From assembly GCA_900551895.1 (NCBI GenBank), contig URXX01000005.1, positions 1 to 64,000 of the forward strand: a DNA stretch of 64,000 bases, written 5' to 3'. The position numbers and the translations under genes were made by a program. The notes beneath the pieces were generated by a model. It was given only the letters and a program-made list of their open reading frames with translations. It was not told the DNA's origin and made no database searches. Below, piece by piece: positions 20,135-29,277 of the stretch; the first letter of the stretch is position 1; every line of letters begins with the position of its first letter. This DNA is from an uncultured Lachnospiraceae bacterium (lineage in GTDB: Bacteria; Bacillota; Clostridia; Lachnospirales; Lachnospiraceae).

Positions 20135-20163
20135 ATTCTACATTATGTGCCATTTAGTGTCAA
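20135..20163 (-). promoter_or_regulatory. uvrBA promoter
   Basis: The minus strand has TTGACA (20,158-20,163), 17 bases, then TAGAAT (20,135-20,140): a near-consensus sigma-A promoter about 160 bases upstream of the uvrB ATG and directly beside the SOS box. Confidence 0.8.
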
Positions 20164-20257
20164 CTTTTCTTTTTAGTAATTTCTTATATTGCCTTGTCAG
20201 GAGTTTTCTTGTACGAAAACAGGAAATAAAACATTGCTTGTCTTAAGAAAATTCTAT

Positions 20258-20330
20258 TCTACTTTTACAGTTTTAGTAGATTCTTACGCATAAATATACA
20301 CAGCATGTAATATTTACTATATTGATTTAA
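20258..20330. repeat. Degenerate direct repeat, copy A
   Basis: About 55 bases here closely match the segment at 36,358-36,430; both contain a shared TTTTACAGTTTT and ACGCATAAATA. The rest of the 20,164-20,525 gap holds no credible gene. It contains this repeat and two weak hairpins (AGGTGAAA/TTTCACCT at 20,335-20,369, and CCAGAA/TTCTGG at 20,477-20,503, the latter just past the gajB stop). Confidence 0.55.
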
Positions 20331-20476
20331 ATCAAGGTGAAAAGCTGATTTTATTTAAGCCTTTCACCTATCCTTGTCATAGAATATCTTATTTACAAAC
20401 TTTTCTTCGTAGTCTCATAGGGTTCTGGAAATATATTGGTGACACCCCAAAATCAGGTGCTTACTTTACAAGCAAG

Positions 20477-20503
20477 CCAGAATTTATCTTAACAAATTTC
20501 TGG
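20477..20503 (-). terminator. Possible terminator after gajB
   Basis: CCAGAA-TTT pairs with AAATTTCTGG with one bulge, 23 bases beyond the gajB stop. There is no T-tract, so it may only be an mRNA 3'-end stabiliser. Confidence 0.35.
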
Positions 20504-20525
20504 TTACTTCACTTACATCAACAAT

Positions 20526-22340
20526 CTATGGATGTCTATCAAATTTTTGTTTTAGTTGCAACAAATATCTCGACGGATAGTATTTTTTACAACGGATTTC
20601 ATTATATTTATTAATAATTTCATTATAGTAATTTGAATGCATCAAAATACACACTCTTTTTGCACGACTTACACAAACAAAACAGATTCTATTTGACTCT
20701 CTTAACGCTTCTGGATCATTATCAGTCCACCACCCTGGAAAATGTCGTTCTTCCATTCCCATCATTATAACAACCTCAAACTCCAACCCTTTTGAACTAT
20801 GCCGTGTTGATATTGTTATTTGGTTATCTGGCTTTCCTATCTTTGAAAACTTATTAGTATCAAAATCACTATATTTATCTTCTGCCACCTCTTCCAACAA
20901 ACTCTTAAGATTTTCCCATTCATCCGGTATAATATCAGAATCTATAAGCAAATCTTGTATTCTTAATTCAGATAAAATGTATTTAATCCATTCATTTAAT
21001 TCATCTTTAAACGCTATACTACCCTGTAGAACACATAATAATTGATGTTTCATTTTCAATCTATCATTTTCGCTCTTATATTTTGTATTTTGATGTTGTA
21101 AAACAAGAGTTTCCCAATATTGAAAAATCTCATCAAAAGAAGCCTTTTCTTTATTGTTTATCCAAACAGAACATTCTTCTAGCCATTTTACAAAATCAGT
21201 TCGTTCAAAATTATGTCTTGATATATAATATGGTATATTGTGTTCTATACACTTTAAGCCTAAATCTTTGCAACTATCATTACTGGAAAGCAACACTGCT
21301 ATTTCTTCCAAAGGGATCTCTTTTTCAATACATTCTGGAACAATCTTTTTCGCAAAAAAATCGAACTGATCCTCTAACCCATTATTGCAAGAAATAAATC
21401 TATATTCCGCTTCCTCGTCCTCCCTTGTCATTGCATGATAATGTCTCGGGAGATTTAATACAATCTCAGAGCCATCAATAATATCCTGGTTGCTTCTATA
21501 ATTATTTTTTAACTCAACAGATATCGTATCTTCCCTGTTATATAATTCCATCAAATAATCTGGTATCGCCCCTGAAAAACCATAAATAGATTGATCAGGG
21601 TCCCCAACTGCAAATATTTTGATGTCTGTCTTCGTAAAAAGAGACATAACCATTTCATGTAGAGGTTTCCCCAAATCTTGATACTCATCAATTACAAGCC
21701 ACGGATATTTTGCACTTATGCATTTCCTTACATATTCATGTTCCTGCAATATTTTTGTTGAAAGAATTATTATTCCTTGATAATCTATATATCCGGCCGA
21801 CAATACTCTTTTTTCATATTCTACAGCAATCGCATGTGCTGTAGCATCCGAAGCAACTGGCACTTTGCTTACGCCTTGTATATGCAATGCACGTTCTTTA
21901 TCTATTGCTTCCTTTTTAATTTTTTTCTTTATCTCTAAATCCTTTAATACACTATTATAAATTTGTTTTTCTAATTTCTTAGGCAATACTTTTATAGGCA
22001 AAGCGACCCCATAATCATATAATTCTGCAAAGTTACTCAGAATTTCTGAAATACAAAAAGAGTGTACCGTACCAAGAAATACATTTCTACGCTCTACATA
22101 TCCAAGCTTTTTTAATCTATCCTCAAATTCTCTTGCCGCTTCTTTGCTAAACGTCAAACATGCCAATCCTTGTGGTTCCGTTATATGATTGTTCAGCAAT
22201 TTCATTATTTTTAGTGTAAGAACAGTTGTTTTTCCACTACCTGGTCCTGCAATAACTACAGTACTATCTTCTGTATCATATGCAGCCTTTTGTAATGGAT
22301 CTGCTAATATTCGTTCCAACATTTTCGCATAGTAACTCAT
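20526..22340 (-). CDS. gajB: Gabija GajB, UvrD/Rep-like helicase
   Basis: The product is 604 aa. Superfamily 1A motifs are visible in order: VVIAGPGSGKTTVL (I), LVIDEYQDLGKP (II), AVGDPDQSIYGFSG (III), NNYRSNQDII (IV), STRHSSKGLEFEVVIM (V) and FVCVSRAKR (VI). It abuts the gajA reading frame (TAAATG), the standard Gabija order. In Gabija, GajB senses or consumes nucleotides and DNA ends and activates the GajA nuclease against phage. GajB is intact here although gajA carries an internal stop, so the system may be inactive or may work through split GajA. Confidence 0.88.
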   Translation of the reverse strand: MSYYAKMLERILADPLQKAAYDTEDSTVVIAGPGSGKTTVLTLKIMKLLNNHITEPQGLACLTFSKEAAREFEDRLKKLGYVERRNVFLGTVHSFCISEILSNFAELYDYGVALPIKVLPKKLEKQIYNSVLKDLEIKKKIKKEAIDKERALHIQGVSKVPVASDATAHAIAVEYEKRVLSAGYIDYQGIIILSTKILQEHEYVRKCISAKYPWLVIDEYQDLGKPLHEMVMSLFTKTDIKIFAVGDPDQSIYGFSGAIPDYLMELYNREDTISVELKNNYRSNQDIIDGSEIVLNLPRHYHAMTREDEEAEYRFISCNNGLEDQFDFFAKKIVPECIEKEIPLEEIAVLLSSNDSCKDLGLKCIEHNIPYYISRHNFERTDFVKWLEECSVWINNKEKASFDEIFQYWETLVLQHQNTKYKSENDRLKMKHQLLCVLQGSIAFKDELNEWIKYILSELRIQDLLIDSDIIPDEWENLKSLLEEVAEDKYSDFDTNKFSKIGKPDNQITISTRHSSKGLEFEVVIMMGMEERHFPGWWTDNDPEALRESNRICFVCVSRAKRVCILMHSNYYNEIINKYNEIRCKKYYPSRYLLQLKQKFDRHP

Positions 22341-24329
22341 TTATCCATTCACCTTCTCATAAATGTATTCTATGGCTTCTTTAATGTAAGTCGGTATATG
22401 CTCTTTCTTACATACATGTGCAAATTTTTGCGAAAATCTGCCCTTTCCAATTCCATTTCCTTCAATCTTTCTTAGACATTTCCAATATTCTCCAGACATT
22501 ATCTCCGTTTTAAAGTTTCTTTTTTGTACACTTCCCCCTGTAGTTAAATCTGAAAACAAATCACATATAACATTGAGGTTTTCTTCTTTGCTAGCTTTTT
22601 TCGCTGCTGCCTTTACCATCATATCCACTTCAAATGTATAATATCCTACAAACAAGCCAAGTTTCTTGAATAACTCGTCTAATTTGTCTATGTCTTCTGG
22701 AATTTTATTTTCACCATTTAAGTTAAGTTGAGATACCATCCTCTCAATAATTTCCATACCCAGCCAACCTCTGTCCCCAGTTTCTTCTGTATCCATTTTA
22801 TGATATTTTCTTTCATCCTTATCATTTATAACATAGAAATCTCCGTCTGTTATAACAGCATAAGGGATAGCTAAGCTATGTAACAGTTTTACATATGGCG
22901 TAAAATTAGTACAATTGATATTACATACAATAATACCTTTCTCATCAAGAGGCTTACCTAACAATTCAGCAAACCTAGGAATCAAGTACTCTTCCGCAAT
23001 ACCTTCTACCAATAGTACTGCTTTACCCAAATATATTTCTCCCCTCTTCACATCTAAATATCTTTCTACATCCAAAAACTCTCCCTCGTCCATCTGCATT
23101 GTTGCTGTAGCATGAATTTCCGTTTCCCTCATCCCATCATTATGTAAATGAACTATGGAATTAATCGGAGCTATTGCAGTTATATGTGTAGAATGAGTTG
23201 TTAATAGTACTGAATTATTACTATTTTGTATTACGTCTTTGTATATCAAACGTTGATTAACAGGATGCAAATGGGCTTCTGGTTCTTCAATTGCAAGAAT
23301 TGTAACAGCATTGGATATAGGCATGTTCTTTGACATAAAAGAATATAATTTCTTATATTGAACATCCGATATCCCCTCTTTCAGAAAATAATTGCTATTT
23401 TAACTTTGTTCATAAGTATCTTTAACAGTATCCCCACCTGCAAGTACAATCAGTTCATTATATTTATCTTCTTTAATCAAAGACGGTACGGTTTTATCTT
23501 GTAACATTTGCAAAATCATTGAAATGTACAAAATATTATTCAATCCCAAGCTTATATCTGATGTATTTCTTTGTGCCATCAAAAGCTTTAATGACGAAAG
23601 CACCCTTCCTGGGCTGATTTCCATTGCTTGAAGCGAAACATCAAAATCATCACTTCCTAAAATTGCGCCAAATCTTTTATTTATGTTTTTTGTTAAATCT
23701 ACTAATTCATCAAGATTTAATATTTCTTCTCCATTTTTTCTGTATTCCTCTGCGATATGTTCTAAATCCTTCTTATCTATTGCATAATCTTTTAACATTC
23801 TTTGAATAGGAGATGTTCTTGAATTTCTTATTTCACTTTCCACATCACGCAGTGCTTTAATAACCTTAAGGTTCAAATACTTCCTCTCATAAGAACCAAA
23901 CTTTTTTGTCTCATCATTTCCTTTAAAAATATTATATTGATACTCTATATTCCCTGCATCATCAATATAAGGAAAAAATCGGTATGTTAACTTTAACACT
24001 TCTTTTCCTTTTTCCTCCTTAACAGTTGCATCTTGAAACACAGTCAATATAGTTTTATTATTTGAATAATTTTCAATAAAAACTTCAATAACTATTTCTT
24101 CCTTGTTTTCCATAGGATTTACCAACGTATCGTTAAAATCAGATTCCTCTAACATTCTATCTTCATCAGAAAGAGTCGGATCTAGTATTAACTGTAATGC
24201 CTTTAAAAAATTTGTTTTACCAACATTATTTTCTCCAATAATAATCTGCTTATGCCCTAATCGAACATCTACATCTTTAAAATTCCTATAATTCTTTATC
24301 TTCACCTTCGAAATAAATAAGCTTTTCAC
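22341..24329 (-). pseudogene. gajA: Gabija GajA (OLD-family nuclease), interrupted by one in-frame TAA
   Basis: Two open segments, 23,400-24,329 (309 aa) and 22,341-23,336 (331 aa), lie in the same frame. The only break is a TAA at 23,400-23,402. Read through, it gives about 661 aa. The N-terminal part has the ABC/OLD ATPase Walker A IIIGENNVGKTNFLKAL. After the stop come Walker B ILAIEEPEAHLHP, H-loop LLTTHST, and the TOPRIM nuclease with LVEGIAEEYLIP (Glu) and VITDGDFYVIND (DxD). GajA cuts phage DNA and oligomerises with GajB. The 21 codons between the stop and the next ATG still read as sensible protein, so the mutation looks recent. Restart at that ATG (23,336) could give a split protein. 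The start is a GTG with SD AGGAG. Confidence 0.85.
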
Positions 24330-24362
24330 TTTTACATTCTCCTTTATACACCGTCTTGTATT

Positions 24363-25256
24363 TTATATTTTCTCGCCATTATATAACTTAAACGCTATAA
24401 AATCTGCATTACGCTTTGCATCATCTATAGTTAAGAACTTCTTCCCATTATATTTCCATAAACACTTACCATTGCCATATACCAGACCATAGTTTTCTCC
24501 AAACTTGCTTTTTACAATTGTAAAACTATGTTCCCCAATCCTTGCTGTCCAATTTCCTTTTTCACTTTTCTTCCAATATGCAAGTCTTTCTTGTCTTGTT
24601 TTGCTGATCAAGCAACCATATACGCCATTTTTTCTGTATTTCTCCGCAATAAAAAGTTTTCGCTTTTCATATCCCTCTAACGAAATATTATTAACAAAAT
24701 TAAAGAACTTCGGTACTTTATACTCAAATAAGGTCTCATTCGCAATAGCAAAATCTTCTGCTTGCTTTGAATCAACTTTACATGTATGAAAAACCTCAAG
24801 CCAAAGCTTTCCATTCCATTGATCATAGTATACTGTTGGTTCAGTTTTTTCCAGTTCAAAGAATAAATCAATTTCGTATGTTGTTCCATTACAAACAATT
24901 TCTTTTTCCACTTCAACACCCTTAATAAAGAGTTTTACCTTTTCATCATTAAACATAATTATTAATTCATCAACTGTAGCCAATGCTTCTTTATTTCCTT
25001 GATGTGTTAAGCTTTCACACTCACCCCTAGACTTACTAATATGATTACCTGTACTATTCCCTTTTCTACGAAAGCCTTGGTTAAGTCCTTTTCTTACTAA
25101 TATCATAGGAACACTCTTATTTTGACTCCGATACAGTCTTTCTTTTATATAAAGAAATTCCTCTTTGTTATCATATTCCAGTCGTTTTAATTCCCTTAAA
25201 CTTGTTTTCTTAAATTCCTGACTTCTTTCATCATAATACCAACTTGTAATCAACAT
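24363..25256 (-). CDS. Uncharacterised protein, possibly CoiA-like PD-(D/E)XK nuclease
   Basis: The product is 297 aa from the ATG at 25,256, supported by SD AAGGGG; the reading frame stays open further upstream but without a good start. A His/Cys-containing stretch (GECESLTHQGNKEAL) is followed by TYEIDLFFEL and KLWLEVFHTCKVDSKQAEDF. This loosely resembles the layout of CoiA-type nucleases, where a conserved Asp precedes an E-x-Q/H motif. That assignment is tentative. It lies 33 bases upstream of gajA and may be a Gabija accessory gene or a separate defence gene. Confidence 0.6.
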   Translation of the reverse strand: MLITSWYYDERSQEFKKTSLRELKRLEYDNKEEFLYIKERLYRSQNKSVPMILVRKGLNQGFRRKGNSTGNHISKSRGECESLTHQGNKEALATVDELIIMFNDEKVKLFIKGVEVEKEIVCNGTTYEIDLFFELEKTEPTVYYDQWNGKLWLEVFHTCKVDSKQAEDFAIANETLFEYKVPKFFNFVNNISLEGYEKRKLFIAEKYRKNGVYGCLISKTRQERLAYWKKSEKGNWTARIGEHSFTIVKSKFGENYGLVYGNGKCLWKYNGKKFLTIDDAKRNADFIAFKLYNGEKI

Positions 25257-25320
25257 GTAATCGCCCCTTCGTATTGTTTCCTCGCTATATAAAAATTTAT
25301 CGTTTCGTTGCAGCCTTTGA

Positions 25321-25794
25321 TTACAGATATGAACGCACAATCTCATACACATCTATCAATCTCTGTTGGTACACACTTGGTCGTCCTCCAAAATCCGTAT
25401 ATTCATTTGGATCTGTAAAGATAATAGTTATCTTAGAAACTCTATTCACACAAAATATTTTATGTACTATACCTTCTTCCCCCACATGAACTGCCTCAAC
25501 CTCTTTTGCTATTACCAGTCTTCCTATAAATTGATCTCCGGTAATATCTATTACAGTCCCGTTCTCTGTTTTTAACCATACGTGATGCCACTGACTATCT
25601 TTCCTGCATGTTCTATTTACCTGCCTTGTTTCTATTCCATGTTCCAGCAAAAATTGACTTAACAAATCACAAGTATGCCCACAACAATCATTTGGGAAGT
25701 TATCAAACGGATATAAATTTCTAAACATATCATCTTCCCATGCCGCATCTAGTGCATTTCGAAATTGTCTTGCAATTCTTTCTATCTTTTTCAT
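25321..25794 (-). CDS. Uncharacterised protein with papain-like Cys/His/Asp pattern
   Basis: The product is 157 aa. Three motifs occur in the order expected for papain/transglutaminase-like enzymes: NDCCGHTCDLL (Cys, about residue 37), SQWHHVWL (His, about residue 70) and TVIDITGDQF (Asp, about residue 83). A similar pattern is found in cysteine peptidases and deamidases of toxin and defence loci. I do not recognise the exact family. It sits between the UPF0489 gene and the CoiA-like gene, all on one strand with short gaps. Confidence 0.65.
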   Translation of the reverse strand: MKKIERIARQFRNALDAAWEDDMFRNLYPFDNFPNDCCGHTCDLLSQFLLEHGIETRQVNRTCRKDSQWHHVWLKTENGTVIDITGDQFIGRLVIAKEVEAVHVGEEGIVHKIFCVNRVSKITIIFTDPNEYTDFGGRPSVYQQRLIDVYEIVRSYL

Positions 25795-25817
25795 CCTTAA
25801 TCTCCAATGTTACAATT

Positions 25818-26624
25818 TTAGATTTCCACAATATACTCTCTAACTATATCCATTATAAAATCAGCACTTGCGGGTGTATAATTGGGAGATTGCGCCATTA
25901 CAACAAAGTCAAAATCCCCATCATACTTTACATCTTGAATAGACGGAATAATTAATAGAGGAACCTCTGGCTCTTTTACAGCATTCTTCAAATATGCTTG
26001 CATTTCTTGTTTATCTGCATCATATGAAGGAAATTCCATATCTGGATTACACACAAGCTGTATTGTATTCTCAACCGGTTTGTCCCAAATGAACTTCTCT
26101 TCAAAATCTTTCAGTGTCTCCCACACATAATCATTTTTGTCGCCATTAGGATTAGCACAATAGGTCAAACTATTTATCCAGCGAAAGGCAATGGCATACA
26201 ACAGGTAATCTCCTATTCCAACATCATTCAACTGTCCAAAGCAATCCAAATATTTTGTATGCATACGCCGTTCTTCAACCGGATATTGAAGCAAATCCTC
26301 TAAAATATATGTCCATGAAAGATAACCCAAACCTAAATCCGCATGTGAATCTATATGCACAACTTCAAATGGCGTTTCCAAACTTTCTTTAGTTATCAAC
26401 TCCTGCCAAAAAAATAGTGCTTCGTTGTGTCCGGTCACAATTCTTCCCTTGATTTTTCTATCTTTTGAAAGTCCAAGGTTATCTTCCAGAAAACTCCTTA
26501 TTCGCTGCTCACTCCAAACACAATATCCATACTCGTCTTCTGACAAACGTTCTTCTCTGCTTTCCGTAATCCCGCTAGCTATATTCTCCATAAAATAGTC
26601 CATATCCAAATCAAGAAGTTTCAT
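25818..26624 (-). CDS. UPF0489 family protein
   Basis: The product is 268 aa from the ATG at 26,624, six bases past AGGAG; two upstream ATG/TTG candidates fit the SD less well. LDLDMDYF at the start and VVHIDSHADLG near residue 88 are the conserved segments of UPF0489 (PF12640-type), an arginase-like fold whose Asp/His residues could bind metal. The biochemical role is unknown. The start overlaps the stop of the acetyltransferase gene by four bases (ATGA), so the two are translated together. Confidence 0.72.
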   Translation of the reverse strand: MKLLDLDMDYFMENIASGITESREERLSEDEYGYCVWSEQRIRSFLEDNLGLSKDRKIKGRIVTGHNEALFFWQELITKESLETPFEVVHIDSHADLGLGYLSWTYILEDLLQYPVEERRMHTKYLDCFGQLNDVGIGDYLLYAIAFRWINSLTYCANPNGDKNDYVWETLKDFEEKFIWDKPVENTIQLVCNPDMEFPSYDADKQEMQAYLKNAVKEPEVPLLIIPSIQDVKYDGDFDFVVMAQSPNYTPASADFIMDIVREYIVEI

Positions 26625-27034
26625 TTGCATCTCCTGTCTAAGTAACATCCATACTCAAATCCGCACTGTTTCCAAAAAGATTCACTTTGTTCTCCAGATG
26701 GTTCTAAATTTACTTCTCCATAATAGTCTTGTAAAAACTGAGCAATAATTCTTTTCCCCAGTCCTCTATCTCGATATGGCTTAAACACCTCGAACAATGC
26801 AATCATCATCCTATCTTTGTTCTCATTTAAAAAGTAATAATTGATCAGAGCCACCATTGTTCCATCTTCATCATATACTTTTTCAGTTACATCTATATAT
26901 TCCTTTTCAAGCAGTGTCCAACCGCTTAGTAACAAATCTTCTCTGTGTTGTATTGCTTGCAACTCTTCATAAGAACATTTTTCAAATATAAACACAGCTT
27001 TCTCCTCCTGTTGTATCAAATTACTACAACCCAT
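26621..27034 (-). CDS. GNAT-family N-acetyltransferase
   Basis: The product is 137 aa from the ATG at 27,034 (SD AGGAAG); a longer frame starts at 27,097 but overlaps the AbiEii remnant. The acetyl-CoA-binding motif A is YRDRGLGKRIIAQFL, and a late FWKQCGFEYG matches motif B. The substrate is unknown. It is coupled by ATGA to the UPF0489 gene. Position next to an AbiEii toxin remnant could mean a toxin-related acetyltransferase, but nothing in the sequence proves it. Confidence 0.75.
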   Translation of the reverse strand: MGCSNLIQQEEKAVFIFEKCSYEELQAIQHREDLLLSGWTLLEKEYIDVTEKVYDEDGTMVALINYYFLNENKDRMMIALFEVFKPYRDRGLGKRIIAQFLQDYYGEVNLEPSGEQSESFWKQCGFEYGCYLDRRCK

Positions 27035-27044
27035 GTACTTCTTC

Positions 27045-27742
27045 CTACAACTTTTCAAGGAACTCAAGAATCTCTTCAAACTCCGGTATATTCCCATATA
27101 TCATATTCCTCATTACCTAATAGTCCTCTTTCAACGCATTGAGTACCGCTTCTTTTGGCAGAAGTTCAATACTGCTCAATGTTGCAGTTTCATAATGTGC
27201 ACTTTTTGCATAATAGAATTTCTGCTTGAATGCCACATCTTTTTCTAACAACTCTTTTGGTTTAAATGCTCTTTCCTTTACCCATAAATTACCTATATTA
27301 TACACATCATATAAATGTCTTGCATATCTGGCAGGCAACGGCTTTCCCTCTGGGAAATTTGCTATTTTATGTAATATGGTGAGTTTTTCCCAGAAAGTTC
27401 TCTCAACATCAATGGTCAAAATCGATGTATCTTTTTGTGAAAAATATCCGGATAATAAAAATTAACCACCATCTCATCTTCTGTATCAGCTAAAATCCAT
27501 TCTCCATTCCCTAGTTTTTCTTTCATTTCTATATTCAACTGAGGTATCAATTCCTCTTTATAAAATTTTGCTGCTTCCGAATTAATCTGCTTGTTGAACA
27601 AATCTTGCTTGGTTTTTGATCTTTCTTCCCAAAGATTCACCTCTTCATTTGCTATTTTTCGCCAGTCCAAAATCAAATCTATATCCTCGGAAAACCTCTC
27701 ACTGAAATATTTCTTTGTTACACATAAATATTCCTCTATCAC
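27045..27742 (-). pseudogene. Remnant of AbiEii-type nucleotidyltransferase toxin
   Basis: Three pieces of one gene are seen. 27,416-27,742 has FSERFSEDIDLIL, the nucleotidyltransferase signature of AbiEii. 27,117-27,419 has ERTFWEKLTILHKIANFP and ARHLYDVYNI. 27,045-27,113 has IYGNIPEFEEILEFLEKL, the typical C-terminus. The N-terminus is missing. A frameshift and apparent deletion (about 40 residues short) join pieces 1 and 2 near 27,418. An in-frame TAG at 27,117-27,119 separates pieces 2 and 3. AbiEii toxins transfer nucleotides and are neutralised by AbiEi. No AbiEi antitoxin gene adjoins it. Confidence 0.8.
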
Positions 27743-27751
27743 TGTATCTTC

Positions 27752-29266
27752 TTAAAAGCCAAAATATTTTTTTCTCACTTTTGTATTTGCCATAACGCTC
27801 AGATACCTTTTCAACCGCAAACGTGCTATATTCTGTGTCACATTTTTACTGACCATATCCCAGCTCCCTCTTGCGTATTCGATTATTTTCCCGTCCTCTT
27901 TATTTTCTTCATAAAGAATTTCAAGCAGTGCTATAGCAGCCCTGTACTCTTTCTTTTCTGAATTTTGACAAAAATCATAAAACATTGTTTTGAACGGGTA
28001 AATGCGCTTATAATAACTGCATATTTCGTCTAGAAGAATTATAAAATTTTTTATAAAATTACTGCCCTCAAATCTATCTCCACAGCCTGCATCCGGTAAT
28101 TCTATTAGTTTACGGTGTCTGTCAACAAGTTCCTCCAACCAAACGACCATTTCCTCTGATATAACAACTTCATCCGTACCATCCCACCAAAAGAGCCGGT
28201 CATCATCCGTCAGATAATAATTACTTTTCCCTTTTAATTTTTCCGGTGTATCATAAAATGTGAACCACTTATCCTGACGAAGAAATTCAGCTGTTTTTAC
28301 TTCCGGAATTATCTGTTTTTTCCACATTCTCCGCTGTTCCTGCAGTTTTTCTGATGCATACTGTTTTATTTGCTCGTCACAATATACTTTGTCTTTCCAT
28401 TCTTTCCACAGTTCCCAAAATGACTCCTGCTTTATTTCTGCCGCAAGGTAAACAAATACCCGTGCCGGAAGGCACAATGATAATTCCGCAAGTGCAGTTA
28501 AATTTTCGTCCGTACTTTTTGCTCTCCTATTTCTATCCAGTTGAAGGAACTGTAAAAGACGTTCATAAAATTTATTCCCATAACGCTCCTGCAAACGCAA
28601 CAAGGATCTTTTGCATCGGTATATATCCTCTGGATAAGATGCTGGCACTATGTTATCTATTTTTAAACTCTCAGTACCATATATAATATATAAAAGGTCT
28701 GATAACTCTGTTCCTCCGGCAGCTTTAAGCAATTTATCAGGAATCAGGCTTCTTAATTCATCTCTCGAAAACGGATTACCGTAGTCAATTCTATAGAAAG
28801 CAATATGTTCTGCTGCTTCCCAGAGATTATATCGCTTTTTCATCGTAAATGTTGTTCCAAGAAGATGATTGAGCCATCCACCGTAAAATTGAGGATTGAT
28901 TATTTCTCCATTGCAATTTACAAAACCAGGACTTTCATCATACATTTCATATAACATATATGCTGCAAGAATAACATCACAAAACTCACAGTTTCCTATC
29001 TTATTAGAATAGAAAATAGAATCTTTCATATGAAATCCCGCATTTTCCCAGCTGCTTTCCTCAAAGTAATTGTACCAGAAATCCACCTTGCCTTCGCTTG
29101 ATAATTCTACTGGACTTAAAAGCAGCAGTTCATGATCAAACAATGAAACCTTTTCAAACTGCATCATTCCTCCATAGTTTAAAAGTTTCATCATTTGTCT
29201 TCCAAAGCATTCCCGCTTTTCTTCTGGTATATCCATTTTTCCTGTATATCCTGCAAATGTCCCCAT
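27752..29266 (-). CDS. Uncharacterised protein, paralogue of the 470-aa gene
   Basis: The product is 504 aa, soluble, and rich in Trp, Tyr and acidic residues. It resembles its upstream neighbour in three places: the N-terminal G(Y/K)..(M/V)(D/N)(I/V)P.EK, the FWWDGT / FWDGS segment near residue 350, and the C-terminus ending K..FGF. I do not recognise the family. It begins 11 bases after the stop of the 470-aa gene, so the two are one transcription unit. It is followed at once by the AbiEii remnant. No catalytic motif or membrane segment is obvious. Confidence 0.75.
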   Translation of the reverse strand: MGTFAGYTGKMDIPEEKRECFGRQMMKLLNYGGMMQFEKVSLFDHELLLLSPVELSSEGKVDFWYNYFEESSWENAGFHMKDSIFYSNKIGNCEFCDVILAAYMLYEMYDESPGFVNCNGEIINPQFYGGWLNHLLGTTFTMKKRYNLWEAAEHIAFYRIDYGNPFSRDELRSLIPDKLLKAAGGTELSDLLYIIYGTESLKIDNIVPASYPEDIYRCKRSLLRLQERYGNKFYERLLQFLQLDRNRRAKSTDENLTALAELSLCLPARVFVYLAAEIKQESFWELWKEWKDKVYCDEQIKQYASEKLQEQRRMWKKQIIPEVKTAEFLRQDKWFTFYDTPEKLKGKSNYYLTDDDRLFWWDGTDEVVISEEMVVWLEELVDRHRKLIELPDAGCGDRFEGSNFIKNFIILLDEICSYYKRIYPFKTMFYDFCQNSEKKEYRAAIALLEILYEENKEDGKIIEYARGSWDMVSKNVTQNIARLRLKRYLSVMANTKVRKKYFGF

Positions 29267-29277
29267 ACTACACCATC

